From: Acidobacteriota bacterium
GTDB taxonomy: Bacteria > Acidobacteriota > Blastocatellia > Pyrinomonadales > Pyrinomonadaceae
DNA length: 64,000 bases
Reading direction: 5' to 3'
Assembly (NCBI GenBank): GCA_019639135.1
Contig: JAHBSL010000006.1
Location: 62,001-126,000, forward strand
This document shows positions 44,905 through 53,556 of this stretch, one piece after another. Every line of letters starts with the position of its first letter. Within the stretch, counting starts at the first letter, position 1. The position numbers and the translations under genes are program-made. The notes under the pieces were generated by a model, which worked only from the letters and a program-made list of their open reading frames with translations, made no database searches and was not told the origin of the DNA.

Positions 44905-45170
44905 AACGTTCCTTTATGCTGAGCACGTTTGACGATCGTGACCGTAAGCTTTCCGTCCTTCACTTCACGTGTGATGTTCGCGTTCTCGATCGAGGCGAAG
45001 TGCGGCTGAAGGACAACTTTTAGAGTCTTGTCTTCCTGTGCCAATGCAGCGTCAAGCTCAAACTCCTGTCCCTCGATCTTGACCGTCGCCTTTGCGTCGG
45101 TAACAATATCTGCACTCGGATTTTCCGCCTTTTTCGGCTCGGTGACCGGGGATTCTTTTTTCTGTTCCAT
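44901..45170 (-). CDS. PRTRC C-type prokaryotic ubiquitin-like protein
   Basis: 89 residues from the ATG at 45170 (AAAGGA site); a TTG at 45200 is possible but less supported. Residues 35-89 form the beta-grasp-like PRTRC C/Prok_Ub domain (ATVKIEGQEFELDAALAQE, HFASIENANITREVKDGKLTV). The usual family ending is GTKG; here it ends AQHKGTL, so a Gly is followed by two more residues that the JAB protease could remove. N-terminal 35 residues are a charged tail. It would be the conjugated modifier of the cassette. Confidence 0.75.
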   Translation of the reverse strand: MEQKKESPVTEPKKAENPSADIVTDAKATVKIEGQEFELDAALAQEDKTLKVVLQPHFASIENANITREVKDGKLTVTIVKRAQHKGTL

Positions 45171-45203
45171 ATCTGTTTTCCTTTGATTGATGCTTATCAA
45201 GAC

Positions 45204-46355
45204 CTACGACGCGAAAAGACCCTGCTGGTTTTGATCAGTCTCAGCATTCTGGCTCGGATCGTCGGCGGTCGCTTCTGATTTCGTTGCCGCCTTCGATTGG
45301 ACTGTAGTCGTCTTCGCCGTCTTTGAGCCGGTTTGGGATTGCTTCTTTGCCGCCGGTTTTTCCTTCTTCAGCTTCTCCGCAGCCTTCGCTGGAAGATCGC
45401 TTCGGTATCGCGCCAAGACATCGCCTAGAGCCACGGAGATATGCTGGATCACCTCCGCTGAGTCGGATTCGCTGACGGCGACCATCGGAGCAAAATCGTG
45501 GGTACGCAAGCTGACAACGCATTTACGCTTGCCCGAGGTTTCGGGCAGCACTTGAATGACCGCGGTAATCGTGCAGGCTTCGAGATTATAAGGTTCCTTT
45601 TCGGCAAGAACTATCGATTCTATTTGCTGTGATTCGACAGGTTCCTCTGTCTCAGGTTCGATTTCTTGCTGAACGACATCGCTGGGATCCTTCTCGTCTT
45701 TCTTTGAAGGAGTATCGGATTCGGACTTGTCGATCTCCGCTATTTCTTTCGCTCTCGATTCCCCGGAATCGGCAGAATTCAAAGGTTTGTCCTCGTCAGA
45801 CTTTTCCGTAGGTAGGTTTACGAGATCACCGGGTCCCGTGCCGTTGTTCATCGCAGCGATCTCGGCCTCGAATTCGGGTACGCACTCATCAGCATAGGAT
45901 GGCCGGTCGCAACCGCTTTGGTCATCCGTAGGAACGACTCCGAGATACTCATCCTGAGCCGCTCCTTGAGGTGGTTGCTCGGGTACGGTCTGCGGTGGGG
46001 GCTCCTGTACTGAAACTGGAGCCGGAGAGGGCCGGACGGCAGGTGCCGTCACGGCAGACGGAGCCGAAGCAACGGCTGCCTTAGCGTGAACTACTCGCTC
46101 CTTCTCAATCTCGCGAAGCCTTTCGAGAAATTTGCCCAAAAAGAGGTTTCTGATATTTGCTTCTTCGTGAGCTCGGCAGACATATTCCGCTCCCTTCCAC
46201 ATCTCAAGACCGAGTTGATGATTGGTCTGGCCGCTGTTTTGAAACCCTTCCGCCCGGCTGGCCTCAGTTGCAAGAGTTCTTGCGGTAAAGATGAGTTGGT
46301 CGATCTTCTCCCGGTTATCGAGCGGTACGAATGAACCGCTATTCAAGATTTCCAT
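45204..46355 (-). CDS. PRTRC E-like protein, first gene of cassette
   Basis: 383 residues: helical N-terminal domain (about 8-95), long acidic/proline linker (about 100-255), conserved domain (about 258-335: YNLEACTITAVIQVLPETSGKRKCVVSL, then VIQHISVALGDVLARY) and a Lys/Ser-rich tail ending QNQQGLFAS. The conserved part and its position ahead of the Ub-like gene correspond to PRTRC protein E, which is normally much shorter, so this is an extended form. Function unknown. Confidence 0.5.
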   Translation of the reverse strand: MEILNSGSFVPLDNREKIDQLIFTARTLATEASRAEGFQNSGQTNHQLGLEMWKGAEYVCRAHEEANIRNLFLGKFLERLREIEKERVVHAKAAVASAPSAVTAPAVRPSPAPVSVQEPPPQTVPEQPPQGAAQDEYLGVVPTDDQSGCDRPSYADECVPEFEAEIAAMNNGTGPGDLVNLPTEKSDEDKPLNSADSGESRAKEIAEIDKSESDTPSKKDEKDPSDVVQQEIEPETEEPVESQQIESIVLAEKEPYNLEACTITAVIQVLPETSGKRKCVVSLRTHDFAPMVAVSESDSAEVIQHISVALGDVLARYRSDLPAKAAEKLKKEKPAAKKQSQTGSKTAKTTTVQSKAATKSEATADDPSQNAETDQNQQGLFAS

Positions 46356-46781
46356 GTTTGTTGTTCACTCCGCTAAAATGCCTGCCGCTTCTTTTTCTTG
46401 GTTTATAGAAACTTTGGCGACCTGGCTCCAGTGAGATCGCTTTGTTCGAGATTCTTAGTTCTTAGCGAAGTGGTTTTAAAGATCAATTTCTTCAGTAAGT
46501 CTTGACCGACTTATTTTGTGCATTTGCACGTCTTTACATACACACGAAAAGCGTAACAGCGGCGGTATTAATAAAAATAATCACTTAAGGCAACTAAAAT
46601 GCGGTATACTAGCTTCTATCAGTTTAATGAATTTGATTTTTGTTATTATTTGTGCTTAAGGAATCGCTTTCAACCGTTAGTTTAAATGCAGTTTGATAGT
46701 GAAACTGAACACTGATTGACCTCTGCATAGTTCCCATTCAACAAGATAGATAGAAAATTTGAATTTAGGTGTAGACACTAT
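46356..46781. other. 426-bp AT-rich divergent intergenic region
   Basis: Contains the promoter region of the leftward PRTRC operon and of the rightward TIG-protein gene. Strongly AT-rich, with a TATACT box at 46605-46610 that could be a -10 element for the plus strand. No open frame is convincing. The AT-rich composition starts here and continues to about 52.3 kb. Confidence 0.45.
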
Positions 46782-49700
46782 ATGAGTACTATTCAAATTA
46801 ATAAGGTTTCCCCAATTGGTGGAGCATTGGCCGGTGAGATTGAGGTCACAATTACTGGGACAGACTTTGAAGATGGAGCAGTAGTTTATTTTGGGAGCAC
46901 GATATCCGAAAAGACCAATTATGAAAATAGCACCTCCGTGGTAGCAAAGGTTCCGGGGACCCAGACTCCAGGCAGCGTTCCGGTCACTGTAGTAAATCCA
47001 GATGGGAGTCAGTTTACCCTTGAAGGTGGATTTACATACGTAACAATGGAGGAAACCGATCGAGCGGAGGTCGTCGGAGTTTCTCCATTGACGATTGCTG
47101 AAGAAACCGAATGCCAAGTAACATTACGGGGACGAAATCTGTTACTTGCTTACGAGGAAGGTTTGGTCGCCTTAAGAGGGCCAAGTCGCGTCACATTGGA
47201 AATAAAAGACTCTGTTCCTAGTTTTGCGGATGAAAGTGGGATTGAATCACTGACTTTTACTGTTAAGGCCACGGCGGAACCAAAACTCGAGCCTAAAGAA
47301 CGAATCGCCATTCAAGTTCTCACAAGTCGCCGAAGCGGCTCCAAAGAAGACCTAATTCCTGAAAGTAGTAAACAGATGTTTACGATTCTCCCCGCAGAGA
47401 TTCCTGTTCCAATTGCACATTCTCCAGCTTTAACCTCAGATAAACCTTCGATGGTGGTTGTTTTAGGCCGCAATTTGGACGGTTGCACGTTTGACTTTGG
47501 GGACGGTGCGAAAGCTCACCTTCAAAAAAGTGATGACCGCTCATTGGTCGGCTTAGTGTCACTCTCTGATGAAAAGAAAAATGACACCGAGATTCATATT
47601 TCGATATTAGACAAGAATAACGATCCTATCGCTGATTATACTCTATCTATTGCTACAACATCCGAATTAAGACCATCTGACCCGATTCCAGATCCCGAAG
47701 ATCCTTTATTGGTAGGTGTTGCCAGACCCCCCGAGGAACCAATACCCGGCAATTTCAAAATGGACTTGATACCTGTGCCGGGCCAATTGTTTTTGGGACC
47801 AGAGGAAGATGACAGCGTGGTATATGATCTGAACGGAAACTTGCTGAACAACCAGAACTTTATTTGGATCAATTTTGAGATTGTCATTGCAGACATTTAC
47901 ATAATTCTTCCGATCATTAACGAGGTGTACCTTTTCCCTTTGTTTGACGGTGGAGGATCGGAGCTTGAATCCAACATCCTTGCACAGGTTGGTAAACTGT
48001 TTCCGGTTCGGGCATCGGGAATTCTCTTTGCTGCCCGTGTAGAAGTTACAATTCACATTAGGGTGATCTTAATCGTCGGAATTTACATAGATATTTGGCA
48101 GTACGGAATCTATAACGAATTTCCGCAGCAGTTTCCGAATGCTATCGGCACAATTGTGTGGGGAGTCATTTTTGAGATACAGGTCTTTATATTTATCTCT
48201 TTTCTCTCGGCCTTAGTGCGCCCGGACGGAAGTCTTCGTCTATTGTTTGTATTCAACCTGATACTAGGTATTGATTTCACGATCAGTGCGGATGGTCGCC
48301 GACTTAGTTTTGAGCCCAATTTCACACACTCTGTCCGTTTTTTTAGCATTCTTCCGTTTAGTGAACCTCTACCTTGCGGAGGGCTCTTTCAGTTGGCAGA
48401 AGAGAACGGTCAGGTATTATTTTCCGACGGTTTTGGAGGGTCGCAAGCGTTTTATTTTGCACGGTCTGTAGGTGAATGTTGTGTTCCCTGGAGTTTCAAT
48501 ATTGAATTAGTCAGATTTAGTCCTGGGGGCGGAGAAACGGTTATTCAACCTGGGTTTAATTCGAGCATGTGCATTAATGCGTTACCGAGTCCAAATCTGA
48601 TGAATATAATCATTACGTCCGTTCCTCCACCCCAGGGAGTTCCGCCGACATTGGTAATGAACATTGCGGATACTGCCATCTTAAAGGCGATGGCTCAGCC
48701 CGTCGACTCGAATGGTAATCCTATCGGTCCAATGCAGGATGTGCGAGAACTTGGTTACGATGTCGAGTTTTATCTTGAACTTCCCCTTGAGTTATTGGAT
48801 CCTACTTCACTACCAGAGGGAAATGCATTTGCAATTCAATCTGGTGAAAATCTAATCCGGGCGGCGGTAACTTCGGTCAGAGTAGTTGAGGAAGGACAAC
48901 TTTTTACGTTCTGGCCAGGTGCAGTTTTAGGCTTCGACATCATTCGTTGGTTAGCCCAAGGCCAGCAACCACGGATTAGAACGGGAGGTTTGCCTTTAGA
49001 GGTAAATCCGAACCCCTCAGCGATTAAGGTAACGCCTGTACTTGCTTACATTGATGACGAAGGCGATCCTCAAGCTGCCCCGAATTTCGAGACATATCAA
49101 AACCTGTTTGGTGTAGAGAGAGTTGAGCCTTTTGAAGATCAACGAGAATATGTTTTGGCGGTAACGATAGATGCTCCGAACAATACACCATTCCCACTCA
49201 CGTTAGATTTTTCTGTGAGACAAGTGTTACTTAAGGGTTTCGTAGATAATCCAACTGCTGCAACTCCGGGATCCCCACTTGGAACACACTTCCCAGGAAG
49301 AAGCAGTGCCCAACCGACCGAGTTTTTCACTGGCATGTTGGCGCAATTAAATTCAAACGCAAGTTTAGTTGTTAATGAAAGACCTAAAGTCCATGAGCTA
49401 TTTGCGATTCCTAATCTTAAAATCAAACCCAACATCCTTGAAGCTGACGCGACAAGTTCATCCCCCCGAAAACTGGTTCCTCCGGGAAAAGGAGTTTTTG
49501 ATAAACATATCATGCTCTCTGCGTCTTTGCGATGCGAACCGGATAACTCGGCTGTTCCTGTGGCTCTTATGAGATCATCAGTTGAATTGGTAGTACAAAA
49601 TGAGGAGACGTTTGAAGAATATCTTCGAGTCTTTAAAGAGCAGCAGAGTATATTTACCAGTGCTATTGGAGGAGAGGATCTACGGGAATTTGCAGAAGTA

Positions 49701-51350
49701 TTTTATGGAAAACTGATAGAGTTGGGGCCGACAAACGCTCTCCTAAAAGAAGAAGGAACAAGACTGTGGGATTTGGGCTGGAACTATGTTCAAAACACAG
49801 CTAAGGATGATCGCTTGCTTTATTATGCTCGTCTCCAAGCTATTGCAGCCCTTCGTGCTTATTTTAGAAGACAACCTTCTGGAGAAAGGCCTTCACAACA
49901 GACTATCAACAGATTCGAGTGGCAGTCCAGAGGCCTGGAAACATCGAACGGAATAGATGCAACAATTCTTTTCGCGGACACATCTGCTCGTAAGGTTATT
50001 ATTACAGGGTATGACCCTTTTGGCCTTCCATCAAAGCCAGATATAAGCAATCCTTCGGGACTTGTTGCTCTCGAATTCAATAAGAAGGACGATCTTGGAA
50101 CAGTCAGTTCGCCAGTTTCTATCAGAACTGTAGTATTTCCCGTTAGATTCAGCGATTTCGACCAAGGTCTTATCGAAAAGGTAATAACCAGCAGCATACA
50201 CTCCAAGGTTATGATAATGACCTGTAGTCAGGGCCGGTATTTTTATGACGTAGATCGTTTTGCCAGTAAGAGAAGAGCGAGTAACTTCCCTGACAATAAC
50301 AATATAGTCAAATCGTCTGGTGATCTCGGAATTACTGGGGATGAATATTTTGAGAGCACATTGCCATATGAATTTGTCATTACTAGTGATCTACTGACAC
50401 GTAGACTTCCCGACCCGGAATCACCAACAGATCAGTTACCATTCGTAATGAATCAATCCTATCGCCTCGCTAACTACACGGGAGGGACAAGCGCAGGAAG
50501 CTTTAGGGATTTGCCTGATGCTAATTCACCGGATGGATATACTAAGCTTGTAAACGAAAGTCCGTTTCCTAATCGCCCTTTACAAAGGGGGTCAGGGGGA
50601 AATTTCCTTTCAAACGAAATTTTTTACCGTACATCTCGTGTCAGAAGTCAGATTCGACCACTTCTTCCAACGGGTCATTTCCACATCCCGCCTGTCGAAA
50701 ATTTCCCTCGAACAAGGGGAATTATACTCTTGCAGGGTGTTAGACAGGGAGTACAGAGGTTTTTGGAATATCTCTTTGTACTGCAAAGCCAGCGGGAGGT
50801 TCAGTTCCCTCAGACGATAATTGATACGTCTAGTGATCCAATCCAACTTACAGTCAGGAATACTTCGAATCAGTCTGTCGTAATTGATGGATTAAGCATC
50901 ACACCGACCGGCCCCTTTCTTGCTCAGTTGCCCAGTCCGTTGCCAGTTACTGTTCCTGGGAATGGAAGCATAATAATACCCCTTACCTTCGAACCTACAT
51001 CTCTTGGAGAATTCGAAAGCACATTAAGATTGAGTGCTCCTAATAGTGAAGTTCTCTTGTTGGTCACTCTGGGTGGTAGGTGTATTCCCTTTGTACCCAG
51101 CATAACCAGCTTTAGTCCGATTTCCGGTCAAGAAGGAACAGTAATAACAATTCTTGGAGAGAATTTGGATGTTGCGACAAATGTGCGGATCGGTCCTGTT
51201 AGTATTCCATATATTATAGTCAGTTCGGGAGAGGTCGAGGCAACTACGACCGCTCAAGTTTTTGTCGGCCTAGTTTATGTTGAGACGCCTTACGGTACTG
51301 CTGTCAGTTCGGTACCTTTTCGCATGATCTTCCGACCGCCGATTGAATAG
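46782..51350 (+). CDS. Large TIG/IPT protein with embedded pyroglutamyl-peptidase-like domain
   Basis: 1522 residues without a clear signal peptide. Domains: IPT/TIG repeats at 2-85 and roughly 90-205; a hydrophobic beta-rich region (about 330-560); a long unknown middle part; a peptidase C15-like domain at about 1070-1305; a choice-of-anchor/ASPM-Hydin-like sandwich at about 1340-1430; and a C-terminal TIG at about 1435-1515. The C15-like part shows KVIITGYDPFG, a GRYFYDVDRFASKRRASNFPDN segment and GHFHIPP (His1301); the catalytic Cys is Ser1277 (GGNFLSNEIFY) and the Glu is Asp. The gene is clearly more AT-rich than its surroundings and probably came from elsewhere. Confidence 0.75.
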   Translation: MSTIQINKVSPIGGALAGEIEVTITGTDFEDGAVVYFGSTISEKTNYENSTSVVAKVPGTQTPGSVPVTVVNPDGSQFTLEGGFTYVTMEETDRAEVVGVSPLTIAEETECQVTLRGRNLLLAYEEGLVALRGPSRVTLEIKDSVPSFADESGIESLTFTVKATAEPKLEPKERIAIQVLTSRRSGSKEDLIPESSKQMFTILPAEIPVPIAHSPALTSDKPSMVVVLGRNLDGCTFDFGDGAKAHLQKSDDRSLVGLVSLSDEKKNDTEIHISILDKNNDPIADYTLSIATTSELRPSDPIPDPEDPLLVGVARPPEEPIPGNFKMDLIPVPGQLFLGPEEDDSVVYDLNGNLLNNQNFIWINFEIVIADIYIILPIINEVYLFPLFDGGGSELESNILAQVGKLFPVRASGILFAARVEVTIHIRVILIVGIYIDIWQYGIYNEFPQQFPNAIGTIVWGVIFEIQVFIFISFLSALVRPDGSLRLLFVFNLILGIDFTISADGRRLSFEPNFTHSVRFFSILPFSEPLPCGGLFQLAEENGQVLFSDGFGGSQAFYFARSVGECCVPWSFNIELVRFSPGGGETVIQPGFNSSMCINALPSPNLMNIIITSVPPPQGVPPTLVMNIADTAILKAMAQPVDSNGNPIGPMQDVRELGYDVEFYLELPLELLDPTSLPEGNAFAIQSGENLIRAAVTSVRVVEEGQLFTFWPGAVLGFDIIRWLAQGQQPRIRTGGLPLEVNPNPSAIKVTPVLAYIDDEGDPQAAPNFETYQNLFGVERVEPFEDQREYVLAVTIDAPNNTPFPLTLDFSVRQVLLKGFVDNPTAATPGSPLGTHFPGRSSAQPTEFFTGMLAQLNSNASLVVNERPKVHELFAIPNLKIKPNILEADATSSSPRKLVPPGKGVFDKHIMLSASLRCEPDNSAVPVALMRSSVELVVQNEETFEEYLRVFKEQQSIFTSAIGGEDLREFAEVFYGKLIELGPTNALLKEEGTRLWDLGWNYVQNTAKDDRLLYYARLQAIAALRAYFRRQPSGERPSQQTINRFEWQSRGLETSNGIDATILFADTSARKVIITGYDPFGLPSKPDISNPSGLVALEFNKKDDLGTVSSPVSIRTVVFPVRFSDFDQGLIEKVITSSIHSKVMIMTCSQGRYFYDVDRFASKRRASNFPDNNNIVKSSGDLGITGDEYFESTLPYEFVITSDLLTRRLPDPESPTDQLPFVMNQSYRLANYTGGTSAGSFRDLPDANSPDGYTKLVNESPFPNRPLQRGSGGNFLSNEIFYRTSRVRSQIRPLLPTGHFHIPPVENFPRTRGIILLQGVRQGVQRFLEYLFVLQSQREVQFPQTIIDTSSDPIQLTVRNTSNQSVVIDGLSITPTGPFLAQLPSPLPVTVPGNGSIIIPLTFEPTSLGEFESTLRLSAPNSEVLLLVTLGGRCIPFVPSITSFSPISGQEGTVITILGENLDVATNVRIGPVSIPYIIVSSGEVEATTTAQVFVGLVYVETPYGTAVSSVPFRMIFRPPIE

Positions 51351-51379
51351 TCGTTTGAACGGGAGGTTTTTAATTTACA

Positions 51380-52264
51380 ATGAGATCTACATTTCTTACT
51401 TCTATATTGTTTTTGTCTGCTGTTGTGGTAGGAAATGCCCAACCTATGTGTTCATCAACATTCCATCCCTTAAAAACGTGCGGCCAGCATTATTTTGAGA
51501 AAGAATTCATATTTGTTGGTCGTGTGGTCTCAGAAGTTGAGGACCAAGTATGGGATAGAAGCGCTAAGAAGACTATTGTTGCGGTTGAAATGCAAATAAA
51601 GGGCAATGTCGAGACTCAGATCTATCTTTATATTGACCGTGCCTGTTCCCAAACGGTACATAAGGGCGGAAGGCATATTTTTGCAGCACGGTCAGTAAGT
51701 AATAAAGACTTCACCGGTATCTTGTCTGAAAGATGGAGTATGGAACTGGAAGCTTACACACCTGAAGAGATCAACGCAATTCAAGAGAAAATACGTAGTG
51801 TTCAAAGTAACACTAAGCAGCCGCCCATTACAGGGAGGGTTATTCAGAATTTAGTTTCCGGATCTCATCGTTTGATGAGGGCATTGCCTCTAAACCTGAA
51901 GCTAGGTTATGATCCAAAGAATGCGAGGCCATTGGCTAATGTTGACGTAGTGGCATATCGAAAAGATGGTAAGCAGTTTATTACCAAGACAAACGAAAAG
52001 GGAGAATATTCATTCGAAAGCTTACCTAATGGCTTATATGAGATTTCTCTGGATTTGCCTGAAGAATTTCGCATCTTTAAGGACGGTGATTTTTCGATAA
52101 TCGAAGACGAAAAGAAATTTGTTGAGATAATGGGCGACATTTGTGAAAGAAGAATAAACTTTGCAGTTGAGGAAAGTATAAGTGACAATGGCGGTAAACT
52201 CATGTCATCTCCTCCCTTACCTTGGCTGGTGAACGATCTATTAGTAAGTTTTCTAATGCGTTAG
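51380..52264 (+). CDS. Secreted protein with carboxypeptidase-regulatory-like domain
   Basis: 294 residues: signal peptide (1-20, ending GNAQ), a Cys-containing N-terminal domain (about 22-130, with AQPMCSSTFHPLKTC and a RACSQTV segment, TIMP/NTR-like pattern) and a carboxypeptidase-regulatory-like domain (about 185-240: PLANVDVVAYRKDGKQFITK, EKGEYSFESLPNGLYEISL). AT-rich like the TIG gene that ends 29 bp upstream, so the two form one transferred unit. Function unknown. Confidence 0.7.
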   Translation: MRSTFLTSILFLSAVVVGNAQPMCSSTFHPLKTCGQHYFEKEFIFVGRVVSEVEDQVWDRSAKKTIVAVEMQIKGNVETQIYLYIDRACSQTVHKGGRHIFAARSVSNKDFTGILSERWSMELEAYTPEEINAIQEKIRSVQSNTKQPPITGRVIQNLVSGSHRLMRALPLNLKLGYDPKNARPLANVDVVAYRKDGKQFITKTNEKGEYSFESLPNGLYEISLDLPEEFRIFKDGDFSIIEDEKKFVEIMGDICERRINFAVEESISDNGGKLMSSPPLPWLVNDLLVSFLMR

Positions 52265-52283
52265 GAGGCTGTTACGATCCGAC

Positions 52284-53375
52284 TTAGGTAGCTTCCGTTT
52301 GAACCATTGTAGTGTGGTCGGGTATCGAAATACTCATCGCATTACTTTCCTTGTGCTTTTTAAGAATGCGTGAAAGTGTCGAGTGCGTCGTCCCAATTGA
52401 ACGAGCAGCACGGCGTAGATTTCCGCGGGATTTCTTGAGCGCGTGCTCGATGAAGGTTGCTGCCGCCTTTACGTAAACACTATCAAGATCATCCGTGTCG
52501 GCATCCAAAGTCACGGTTACGAGGTTTTGACGGGATGGTTGAAAAGCTTCTCGTTGAGAGGACATCACTGTATTCCGATCATCGGAAAACACTGTTTCGG
52601 CAGCCCCGCTTCTGGCCAATTGGAGAGCGATGTCGGCTGTTATAACGCGCTCGTCCAGGGCTTCGACGGCAAGACGGGCAGCAAAGTTTTTTATCTCTCT
52701 ATAGTTTCCTCTCCATTCCATGTTTTGAACCGCTTCCAACGCTTCATCCTCGAAGACGAACGGCTCATTTCTGCCGACTGCTGCACATTCCTCTTCCATC
52801 TGACGTATGAACAGATCACGGATCTGCTCCCGCTGGAATCGAAGCGGTATCGTTTCAAGCTGAAGGATGTCCAGGCGGTCGAACAGGTCGGCCCGAAATG
52901 CCCCATTTCGTACCATCGAGTGCAGGTTCTTTGAAGTTGCCGCTATTATTCTGACATCTATGTCCCGCTCCCGATTGCCGCCGACGCGACGGATGCGCTT
53001 TTCTTCGACGGCTTTCAGGAGTTTGGCCTGGAGGCTCAACGAGAGTTCGCCGACCTCATCGAGAAAAAGTGTTCCGCCGTCAGCCGTCTCGAATAGCCCT
53101 GATTTCACGGCATTCGCTCCCGTGAACGCCCCTTTCTCGTATCCGAACAGTTCCGATTCGAGAAGTTCCGCCGTAAAGCTCGCACAGTTTATGCTGACAA
53201 ACTCCCTCCGAGATCGCGGACTCATTTCATGGAGTCGCCTGGCGAGAGTTGTCTTCCCGGTGCCCCTCTCACCTGTTATGAGAACGTAATGTGGAACTCT
53301 GGCGTATAGGGCTATCTTTTCGTCCAGGATCGACGAGCCCTTGAAAGGATTGCCATCATTGTATTTATCGGCCAT
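52284..53375 (-). CDS. Sigma-54-dependent transcriptional activator without receiver domain
   Basis: 363 residues from the ATG at 53375 (a GGAGAA site lies about 9 bases upstream). AAA domain: Walker A GERGTGKT (35-42), the sigma-54 contact loop KGAFTGA (81-87), Walker [13 protein letters not shown] (100-111). A Fis-type HTH ([23 protein letters not shown]) ends the protein. There is no sensory domain, like PspF, so control must come by another protein or level. The 190-residue longer frame upstream overlaps the helicase gene start region and lacks protein-like sequence. Possibly controls the island operons. Confidence 0.88.
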   Translation of the reverse strand: MADKYNDGNPFKGSSILDEKIALYARVPHYVLITGERGTGKTTLARRLHEMSPRSRREFVSINCASFTAELLESELFGYEKGAFTGANAVKSGLFETADGGTLFLDEVGELSLSLQAKLLKAVEEKRIRRVGGNRERDIDVRIIAATSKNLHSMVRNGAFRADLFDRLDILQLETIPLRFQREQIRDLFIRQMEEECAAVGRNEPFVFEDEALEAVQNMEWRGNYREIKNFAARLAVEALDERVITADIALQLARSGAAETVFSDDRNTVMSSQREAFQPSRQNLVTVTLDADTDDLDSVYVKAAATFIEHALKKSRGNLRRAARSIGTTHSTLSRILKKHKESNAMSISIPDHTTMVQTEAT

Positions 53376-53556
53376 AAGGTAGATTCTCCCCGTACAAGCT
53401 TTTGATCTTGCAGTACTGTCTTGGTTACTACCGTTGGCTTTTCCGTAAACGAAAAACCCGACACACCACTCCGATATTTCAGCCTGCATAACTAAAAACC
53501 CGTAATAGACGGAGAGGTTACTTCTTAATGGCAAATTTTTTCTTTCCTGGAACCGT

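Noticed and set aside
36433..46355. ParB and ParM-like genes expected in a PRTRC cassette
   Set aside because: None of the genes in the operon shows ParB HTH or actin-like motifs; they are absent here or lie beyond the window.
46677..47117. Minus-strand frame opposite the start of the TIG gene
   Set aside because: Shadow of the TIG coding region; no ribosome site and no protein-like composition.
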